A DNA stretch of 36,726 bases from DAOTUB01 sp034437455 (GTDB taxonomy: Bacteria; Chloroflexota; Anaerolineae; B4-G1): NCBI GenBank assembly GCA_034437455.1, contig DAOTUB010000201.1, positions 1 through 36,726 on the forward strand. Reading direction: 5' to 3'. This document shows, piece after piece, positions 31,170 to 36,726 of this stretch. The translations under genes and the position numbers were made by a program. Every line of letters starts with the position of its first letter. The stretch's first letter is position 1. The notes under the pieces were generated by a model. It saw only the letters and a program-made list of their open reading frames with translations. It ran no database searches and was not told the DNA's origin.

Positions 31170-32027
31170 CTAGCGCGCTCGTACTGCAAACTCCTCGGGC
31201 CTGAACTTGGCCTGGATCGCCTCCATGATCTCGGCCTCTGATCTCGAAGCCCAGATCATCCTGGCGGTCTCATCGCCCAGGCCAAAGCGTATCTTGTGCT
31301 CTTTTCCCCAGTTCAATATCTGGCGCAGGTTATCCCCGCTCGTGGCCGAAATCCGTTCTACCAGACGGCTCTCGTCTTGTTTCAGAAACTGCTCCTCCTC
31401 CTCCGTGACCGCCGGGTTGCGCGTCGTGCTACCGATGATGGTCACCCGTGAATAGAGCAAGGCCTCGCCCAGGTAGAAGCCGAAATTGGAGCGAAAGTGA
31501 GTGATGAACGGCCAGGCCGCCTCGATCCAGGCCCGGGGCGCGAGCCTCTCTATCGTCTGGGGGAACAGCAAGAAGTGATCGCCGTCGTCCACGACCTTGC
31601 CTTGCTTGAACGCTTCTACTTCCTCCTGTAACCTATCCAAGACTTGCCGCAGCGCCTCCTTTTCCTCGTCCGTCAGCGGCGCGATCGCCAGCTCTTCCTC
31701 GGGGTGTTGCAGAAAATGATGACGGAACCCGTCGTTGTAGATCAATTGAAGCACGTACTGGCGAAACTCGGGTGACGCTCTGACTTTGAGGTAGAACAGG
31801 TCATTGATGAATTCTTTCTGGAACTTTTCCGTCCATTCCACCTTCTCGTCGGCAGCCATCCCGATGTGGGGGTGACTGAACATGTCGCCCCAGAATATCG
31901 GTTTGACGCTGACGCCGCCGTCCAGCCGTATCAGTTGCACCCGCCGGCCTTGCATGGGGTAGCCAAATAATCTCTCGATGTGTATTCCGATAGTGGCTCG
32001 ATTAAACAGAATTCCTCCGAATGGCAT
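31170..32027 (-). CDS. Unrecognised protein, third gene of the caspase operon
   Basis: 285 residues, soluble. The start at 32027 is set by GAGGAGGAG. The N-terminal 55 residues (MPFGGILFNRATIGIHIERL) look like a beta-rich unit. Residues 80-160 are helical, with FRQYVLQLIYNDGFRHHFLQ then PLTDEEKEALRQVLDRLQEE, a pattern that recalls short helical modules of Nif11- or LigA-type leader proteins, though the likeness is loose. The last third includes FRSNFGFYLGEALLYSR. No catalytic motif or membrane segment is seen. It may be an effector, a substrate or a regulator of the caspase. Confidence 0.7.
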   Translation of the reverse strand: MPFGGILFNRATIGIHIERLFGYPMQGRRVQLIRLDGGVSVKPIFWGDMFSHPHIGMAADEKVEWTEKFQKEFINDLFYLKVRASPEFRQYVLQLIYNDGFRHHFLQHPEEELAIAPLTDEEKEALRQVLDRLQEEVEAFKQGKVVDDGDHFLLFPQTIERLAPRAWIEAAWPFITHFRSNFGFYLGEALLYSRVTIIGSTTRNPAVTEEEEQFLKQDESRLVERISATSGDNLRQILNWGKEHKIRFGLGDETARMIWASRSEAEIMEAIQAKFRPEEFAVRAR

Positions 32028-32077
32028 GCCTCCTCCTCGTCCATTGATAGTAAACCCTGCTACGCTTTGCCCGTCGT

Positions 32078-33376
32078 TCACTCCATAGGACCTTCCTGGT
32101 CGCGCACCGACCAGACGCTCAACCCCTTGCCCAACGTTCCCACCCACAATTGGCTTTGCTGAGGGTCGAACGCCAACGCACTGATGCTATAATCGAGGGT
32201 CAGCGCCTTTATCACCTTCAATTTCTCGTCTACAATGGCAAGCCCTCCCTTATCGATATCAAGCCCCTCCTCCAGGCCCACAAAGACGTGTCCCTTGTCG
32301 TCTTTTGCCAGCGCGACCACCCCCGAGTAGGGGAGGTTCTCGACGACTTGCCACACCGGTTGTTCTCCTCGATCGTCCAGCACGGCCAGCCCATTGTCCG
32401 TGCCCACCCACTTGCGCCCATCCGCGACGATGATGTCAAACACCGCGTCGGAGGGCAGGCACCCTGGACATGTGCGTTGATTGTAGACCGCCGTCCAGGT
32501 GCGTGTCGCCGAATCCAGGCAGCGCGCGCCTCCTCCAAAGGTAGCTATCCAGACCTGGCCTATCTCGTCCAGCTCAATGTCATAGACGGCGAATTTTTCG
32601 TCCTCCCAGGGAAGCGTACGCCACTCACCTTGGTCGTCCAGCAGATGCAGCCCTGGCTCCCAACTGCTTCCCACCCAGACTCCACCCGCGCCGTCCGGCA
32701 CGACTGACCCCACTGCCGCAATCTTCGCTCCGTCGGCAGTCTGGGTGTGAACTCTGGTCACGGTTCCATCGGATTCCAGCTCAACCAACCCGCTCCCGAC
32801 TGCGCCCGCCAGTAGCCGCCCATCTGTTTGTTCGACGACGGCGAGGGGTGATGTCAGCAGCCCATCGGGATTGCCAGGATCCGCTCCTGGGCCGCTCCCC
32901 CCGACCCGTTTCACTCCCGCCTCTTTGCACGAATCCAGCGCCGCCAGCATGCCGTTGGGGGTCTGTGTGATGGCCCTCACGTTGCAGCCGGGGTAAAGTG
33001 GATCGCCCACTTGTTCCAGAGAGAGGGCGGTAGACGACGATGGCTCGGTGGTCGTGGGACCCTGGGGCAAAAGAACTCCGAGGGCGGCAGCGCCCACTGC
33101 CAGTACCAGCGCCAGCCCGGCAATTCCTGCGGCGATGGTCCGGGCGCGCGGTCTGGTGGGAATCGGAGGTTCTCCTTCCTGTGGCGGAGGCAATTGCTCC
33201 AACTGCGCTCGCAGCGCATCGATCGTCTGCACCAGCCGCCGCTCGTCCTTGATCAATTGGAGCGGAATGTCGGCGGCCTGGACATACTCGGACTTGCGCT
33301 CCTGGATCAGCCGCAGGTTTTCCTCCGCCTCGGCCAGACGATGTTTCAGCGACTCGGCTTTACCTCCCAATTTCAT
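32078..33376 (-). CDS. Single-pass membrane protein: helical adaptor, TM helix, beta-propeller-like sensor
   Basis: 432 residues. Residues 8-60 are a helical segment with ENLRLIQERKSEYV and IPLQLIKDERRL that matches the caspase C-terminus. A Pro-rich linker is followed by one transmembrane helix at 81-103, then a Thr/Ser-rich linker. Residues 130-432 consist of repeated strands with WVG, VWIAT, KWVGTDNGL, VFVGLEEGLD and LWVGTLGKGLSVW, the pattern of the Y_Y_Y/two-component-regulator beta-propeller repeat. The propeller should face outside and the adaptor the cytoplasm. No strong Shine-Dalgarno is seen; a double hairpin separates it from the caspase gene. Confidence 0.8.
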   Translation of the reverse strand: MKLGGKAESLKHRLAEAEENLRLIQERKSEYVQAADIPLQLIKDERRLVQTIDALRAQLEQLPPPQEGEPPIPTRPRARTIAAGIAGLALVLAVGAAALGVLLPQGPTTTEPSSSTALSLEQVGDPLYPGCNVRAITQTPNGMLAALDSCKEAGVKRVGGSGPGADPGNPDGLLTSPLAVVEQTDGRLLAGAVGSGLVELESDGTVTRVHTQTADGAKIAAVGSVVPDGAGGVWVGSSWEPGLHLLDDQGEWRTLPWEDEKFAVYDIELDEIGQVWIATFGGGARCLDSATRTWTAVYNQRTCPGCLPSDAVFDIIVADGRKWVGTDNGLAVLDDRGEQPVWQVVENLPYSGVVALAKDDKGHVFVGLEEGLDIDKGGLAIVDEKLKVIKALTLDYSISALAFDPQQSQLWVGTLGKGLSVWSVRDQEGPME

Positions 33377-33386
33377 ATTGGATCAT

Positions 33387-33439
33387 GTAGGGCGGTTTTG
33401 CTAACCGCCTATATAGGTCGGATAACAAATCCGACCTAC
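33387..33439. repeat. Double-hairpin palindrome, family F, between caspase and propeller genes
   Basis: GGCGGTT (33391-33397)/AACCGCC (33403-33409) and TAGGTCGGAT (33414-33423)/ATCCGACCTA (33429-33438) form two hairpins inside outer GTAGG/CCTAC ends. It starts 10 bases from the propeller start codon and ends at the caspase stop. Confidence 0.8.
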
Positions 33440-34450
33440 TCATGGCGCGTTCTGGAGTTTCTGTTCCAGCTCGGCGATCCGCCGCTCGTGAAGCCGTTTC
33501 TCGCGCACATATTGGAGCGGGATAGCGGTGAACTCGACGAACTCGCTCATTCGCTCCTCGATGAGCAACAGGTTCTCCAGGTGGTTGCGCAGCATGCGCC
33601 GCCAGGTTTCTACCTGCGCCGTCTCCTGGCTCGGCGCGACGGCAGGGGCTTGAGCCTTCCACTCCAGCCGCCGGGGACTCTTGGCCCCGCCTGCGTAATA
33701 GGCCAGGGCAAAGTTATCCGCCAGGTTGCTGACCTTGACGATGGGGTGTTGGCGATCCTGGGATCGCTCCGGCACCTTTCGTCCCAGCCAGAGCGTCGTA
33801 TCCAGCACGCGGGCATAGCCGTCGTTCTCAAAGGCCCCGTACCCGGCCAGGGCCTCCAGCAGCGCGCCGGTAAAGAGGCTGTAGGGATCGCCGGTGTACG
33901 AGACCTCGTCCTTGCGGGAGGAAGCGATGACCACGCGGCCTGCTCCCGTGCTCAGCGCGTCAAATAGTCCCGTCGGCGCTGGCGATTTGACCAGGCGCTT
34001 TTCCTTCGCCTCGGCCATGCCGCCCGCGTGGCAGCAATCGAGCAGTACGAGAAGCTTTTGGGCCTGAATCGCTTGCAGTTTTTCGGTGAACTCGGCCCCA
34101 GAGATCGCCGTGCCGGTCAGGTCGGCCTCGCGCCAGCCGAAGGGAAGCAGGTAATAGCCCGGCGTCTCGACGCCGTGGCCGGAGAAATAGACCAGGACGG
34201 TGGATTGGACATCGGTGGACTGGGCCAGCCCGTCGAGAGCCGCCAGGATGTCGGCGCGGCGCGCCTTCTCCTCGGTCAGCAGGTGCGTCTGCGCGGGCGG
34301 ATAGGCGCAGCGGGTGGGGTCCACGAGCAGGTCGTGGATGGCGGTAGCGTCTTGCGTCGTGACCGCCAAGTCATCTCCCACCCCGACGAGCAGGGCGTGG
34401 CCGTGCTCAAAGCGGGCCGGTGCGCCAGGCTGACTGTTTGGTGCTGCCAT
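33440..34450 (-). CDS. Caspase-like protease (peptidase C14) with C-terminal helical adaptor
   Basis: 336 residues. The catalytic dyad is His92 in YFSGHG and Cys140 in LLDCCHAGG, as in metacaspases and bacterial caspase-like enzymes. FEHGHALLVGVGD (14-26) and VVIASSRKDEVSYTGD (173-188) fit strands 1 and 4 of the fold. Residues 280-336 are a helical segment with ENLLLIEERMSEFV and IPLQYVREKRL that matches the N-terminal part of the next gene. The start at 34450 has AGGAGGTC upstream and a consensus promoter 77 bases away. A cytoplasmic protease brought to the membrane sensor is the likely arrangement. Confidence 0.93.
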   Translation of the reverse strand: MAAPNSQPGAPARFEHGHALLVGVGDDLAVTTQDATAIHDLLVDPTRCAYPPAQTHLLTEEKARRADILAALDGLAQSTDVQSTVLVYFSGHGVETPGYYLLPFGWREADLTGTAISGAEFTEKLQAIQAQKLLVLLDCCHAGGMAEAKEKRLVKSPAPTGLFDALSTGAGRVVIASSRKDEVSYTGDPYSLFTGALLEALAGYGAFENDGYARVLDTTLWLGRKVPERSQDRQHPIVKVSNLADNFALAYYAGGAKSPRRLEWKAQAPAVAPSQETAQVETWRRMLRNHLENLLLIEERMSEFVEFTAIPLQYVREKRLHERRIAELEQKLQNAP

Positions 34451-34533
34451 CGCGACCTCCTGGATGTCAGGTAAAGAGGAAAACGATTTTCAAGATTGAG
34501 GGGAAACGGGTTCTGGTTGTCCTGGGCAAATCT

Positions 34534-34562
34534 ATTTTATCGTAACGGGGGGAGGCTGTCAA
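34534..34562 (-). promoter_or_regulatory. Consensus-like sigma70 promoter for the caspase operon
   Basis: TTGACA (34557-34562), 17 bases, TAAAAT (34534-34539) on the minus strand. The -35 is perfect and the -10 matches five of six bases. The leader is about 75 bases. Confidence 0.8.
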
Positions 34563-34610
34563 GGTTGGGTGGGCTGGGGCGCGATCCGGTTTTGAGATAG
34601 TTGGTCTCTC

Positions 34611-35435
34611 TCATGAGACGTCAACCAAGGGAGCGATCCGGGCGATCGATTTCTCCACAAACCGGTCGTGTTCGATGGAAACCTCAATCGCTTCGTGCGG
34701 GCAGGCCGTGACGCAACGACCACAACCCTTGCAGTCGTCGCTGATGACGGCGCGGCCGTTCACCAGGCGAATGGCGTCCATGAAGCATATGTCCTGGGTA
34801 CACGCTCCACAGCCGGTGCACTGGCCGTTCACGGTAACGGTGACGCCGGGCATCCGTTTGATCTTGGCGCTGATCTGGGGGGCCGTGTAGGGCAGTACCT
34901 GCCAAAGACAGCAGCAGGGACAGCAGTGGCAGATGGTGAGCAGTTTCTCCCCCGGACCGACGCCGAGCCACATCGTATCCAGCTTGTTGCGACCGATGAA
35001 GTGGACCAGCCCGGCCTCGCGGCAGCGCCGTGCGTGCTCCAGCGCCTCCTCTTTCGTCACCTGCCGTCCGAACTTGGGGTTGATCCCCAGCGTCGCTTCC
35101 CCCAGGAAAAGGCAGCCCAGGTCGATCGGATAGTTCTCACACTGACGGGCGGCGCGACAGAGACAAAAATCCATGAGCCAGTGATACTCGGCTTGCTCGA
35201 TAAAATAGTCCACCACCTGGGAGGGCAGCACGACCTCGTCCGGCATGTCGAGGGATTGGTTGACCGGGACCGTCCGCAGCGCCCGGTCGTTGAGCAGGAA
35301 CATGAGGTCGTCGCCGTCAAAGAGCCAGCGATCCAGGATGTTTCCGAGGATGGGTATCCGGGTCGCCCGGGCGGCGAGAAAGCGGCCCGGGTATACTTTT
35401 TTGATCAGCTCCACGAACCACAGGGGGCGACTCAT
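34611..35435 (-). CDS. Cys-rich 4Fe-4S ferredoxin-like protein
   Basis: 274 residues. The C-terminal 75 residues hold two ferredoxin motifs: Cys206, Cys209, Cys212, Cys217 (with four rather than three residues before the last Cys) and Cys235, Cys238, Cys241, Cys245 (CKGCGRCVTACP). The N-terminal part carries FCLCRAARQCE (Cys91, Cys93, Cys99) and the unusual CHCCPCCC run (169-176), enough for one or two more metal sites. Such proteins occur in Chloroflexota without a clear role; electron transfer is likely. It lies ten bases after the quinate-dehydrogenase-like gene and so probably accepts or gives electrons for it or shares its transcript. Confidence 0.8.
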   Translation of the reverse strand: MSRPLWFVELIKKVYPGRFLAARATRIPILGNILDRWLFDGDDLMFLLNDRALRTVPVNQSLDMPDEVVLPSQVVDYFIEQAEYHWLMDFCLCRAARQCENYPIDLGCLFLGEATLGINPKFGRQVTKEEALEHARRCREAGLVHFIGRNKLDTMWLGVGPGEKLLTICHCCPCCCLWQVLPYTAPQISAKIKRMPGVTVTVNGQCTGCGACTQDICFMDAIRLVNGRAVISDDCKGCGRCVTACPHEAIEVSIEHDRFVEKSIARIAPLVDVS

Positions 35436-35444
35436 GGCTGCACG

Positions 35445-36347
35445 TCATTCATTCAGCCACTGCACGCTGGGCCGGAGATCGAGTTCGTCGATCAGGTCGT
35501 TCAGCTCGGCGTTGCTGAGAGGGCGGCCCTTGCCCGCGTACGCGGTGAGCGCCGCCTCCATCATGTTGGTGCCGAAGGAGCGGCCTTCGAACCGGGGGGT
35601 GGTCGTGATCACCAGGCGCACGCCCCGCGCCCGCAGCAACTCGACGTTCTCGGCGGTGGTGGTGTTGGTGATGATCGTTTTGCCCGTCAGGTCATCGGGC
35701 ATGTACTTGCGCATGAACATAAAGTCGCCCGCGATCAGATCCGACGTTTCCCAGTAGCGATGGTATTTTGGCTCCGGCTCCTTGTCCCCGCTGCCGTAAA
35801 AGATCAGGCTCATGGGGAAATAGCTGACGATGGGCAGCATCACGCGGGCGAGCCGCCGAAAGTTATCCAGGCCCCACACCGGGATGGGGATACCGAGCGC
35901 GACGATGAGGTCGCCAAAGAGCACTTTGTCGGTCACGGCGGTCACGGCCTCGGCCAGACCGATGCGGTCGACGGCCATCGGGATAAAGGCCTGGCGAAAG
36001 TGGAGCGGTTTCCCACCCAGCGCCGGGGCCGCTAACTCAAAGACGCGCCGTTCCAGCGTGTGCTTCAGCCCGCGACCGTCCACAACCGGCGCCTGGTGGA
36101 CGTCCTTGATCAGTTTCAGCGCGGCGTGCAGGGGGTACTCGCGATCTCCCAACCGCAGGTACATGTCAGCGCCGCCCATGCCCAGGGCGTCTACCTTGCC
36201 GTCCAGCTCGGCGAACAGGAGACAGGCCGCCTCCACGTCGCCGTCGGTACCGATACGCTCAAGGTGGATCCGTTCGCCTTTGAACGTGACGATGACCTGT
36301 TTATCGCGGGTCGAACTGCCCAGGCTGACGCTGACGGCTCGTTTCAT
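35445..36347 (-). CDS. Quinate 5-dehydrogenase-like protein
   Basis: 300 residues. The annotation follows the name given to similar Chloroflexota proteins and is weak. SVSLGSSTRDKQ at the start and the Gly-rich GMGGADMYLRL near 56 could bind a nucleotide or sugar. IITNTTTAENVELLRARGVR and LVITTTPRFEGRSFGTN fit a Rossmann-like second domain. No clear NAD-binding GxGxxG was found. GAAGGAGA precedes the start. The next gene in the same direction is the ferredoxin-like gene, suggesting a redox step. Confidence 0.65.
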   Translation of the reverse strand: MKRAVSVSLGSSTRDKQVIVTFKGERIHLERIGTDGDVEAACLLFAELDGKVDALGMGGADMYLRLGDREYPLHAALKLIKDVHQAPVVDGRGLKHTLERRVFELAAPALGGKPLHFRQAFIPMAVDRIGLAEAVTAVTDKVLFGDLIVALGIPIPVWGLDNFRRLARVMLPIVSYFPMSLIFYGSGDKEPEPKYHRYWETSDLIAGDFMFMRKYMPDDLTGKTIITNTTTAENVELLRARGVRLVITTTPRFEGRSFGTNMMEAALTAYAGKGRPLSNAELNDLIDELDLRPSVQWLNE

Positions 36348-36402
36348 AAGGGGTCTCCTTCCAAGTTGTAGTGTAGATGTCGATCTATGTTATCGTGAGG
36401 AG

Positions 36403-36726
36403 TTATCCGCCTCCGGGCACAATCGATCCGATAGCCATAAACGAAAAGATCAGCACGTCTTGTAGAAAGTGGATGAACCACGGCCACAGGAGACCTCTCG
36501 TCTCGATCATCCCTTTTCCCAACAGCCAGCCCAAAAACCCTGCCAGCAACACCCCCACTATCCCATACGGAACCCCGTAGTAGTGACCCAGTCCAAAGAA
36601 TTGGACTTTGGATAAATTTACACCCCTATATATGCCGGTTTGAAAATACCAATCCCGTATATATGCGGGTAAAGAAAGGCTTGTCTAGGACTTGAATCCT
36701 GAACAGAAAGGCCAAACCCCTATATA
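36403..36726 (-). pseudogene. CPBP family intramembrane protease, broken and cut by the window end
   Basis: The frame open from 36684 to the stop at 36403 encodes 93 residues with FFGLGHYYGVPYG (the HxxxG motif 2) and WPWFIHFLQDVL (the last His motif) of CPBP-type membrane proteases, which process prenylated or other membrane proteins. In-frame TAG at 36685 cuts it off. In another frame 36724-36626 encodes YRGLAFLFRIQV and FFTRIYTGLVFS, matching the missing part after the RG of motif 1. A one-base change near 36630-36660 would join them. The rest of the gene lies beyond the window. Confidence 0.6.
36622..36726. repeat. Repeated CCCxTATATA motifs at the window end
   Basis: ACCCCTATATA occurs at 36622-36632 and again as the last 11 bases of the window (36716-36726); a near copy with CCCGTATATA starts at 36654. 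These lie inside the broken CPBP region. Confidence 0.45.

Noticed and set aside
1..36726. CRISPR arrays, tRNA or rRNA genes, transposases
   Set aside because: No regularly spaced repeats, no cloverleaf-like sequence and no transposase motifs were seen; the repeats present are palindromes without coding capacity.

Overview
The window looks like a stretch (possibly a whole contig) from a Chloroflexota, Anaerolineae-like bacterium. This is inferred from the gene mix: a fused NuoC-NuoD, paired TldD/PmbA, a B12-binding radical SAM protein, a bacterial caspase with a beta-propeller partner, many alpha/beta hydrolases, moderately high GC and many small palindromic repeats. No rRNA, tRNA, CRISPR array or transposase is visible. 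Both window ends fall in or near repeated sequence, as assembled contigs often do.

Most genes lie on the minus strand in tightly packed runs. Bases 1-5000: a palindromic repeat, a CocE/NonD hydrolase overlapping a small membrane protein gene, a methyltransferase, a DinB-fold protein, a degraded gene and a nitroreductase with its own promoter and long leader. Bases 5000-13700: aldo/keto reductase, MBL-fold hydrolase, alpha/beta hydrolase, a Cys-rich DUF6144-like protein, SixA, a mini L7/L12-like protein, a cysteine-synthase-like enzyme, two more hydrolases with a small membrane protein between them, and an amidohydrolase. Bases 13700-20800: a set of palindromes nested inside one another, an old-yellow-enzyme family protein, a TGS-domain GTPase, RidA, a double-thioredoxin/thioredoxin-reductase fusion, a membrane protein, DUF4259 and a second nitroreductase.

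Bases 20860-22240 hold a plus-strand DEAD-box RNA helicase. It has a consensus promoter and, inside the leader, an intrinsic terminator. Bases 22260-27135 are a minus-strand operon: radical SAM protein, two small toxin-antitoxin-like proteins, TldD and PmbA. Diverging from it at 27184 is a complete plus-strand unit, nuoB-nuoCD-nuoI-PSP1, with promoter and terminator visible. It carries only the hydrophilic connecting part of complex I.

The most interesting region is 31170-34562: a promoter, a caspase-like protease, a single-pass membrane protein with a beta-propeller-like sensor region, and an unrecognised 285-residue protein. The caspase C-terminus and the propeller protein N-terminus share a helical segment (18 of 41 residues identical without gaps). 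This suggests a homotypic adaptor joining a membrane sensor to a protease effector, as in programmed-cell-death or defence systems. The window ends with a ferredoxin-like protein rich in Cys, a quinate-dehydrogenase-like protein and a broken, edge-truncated CPBP protease.
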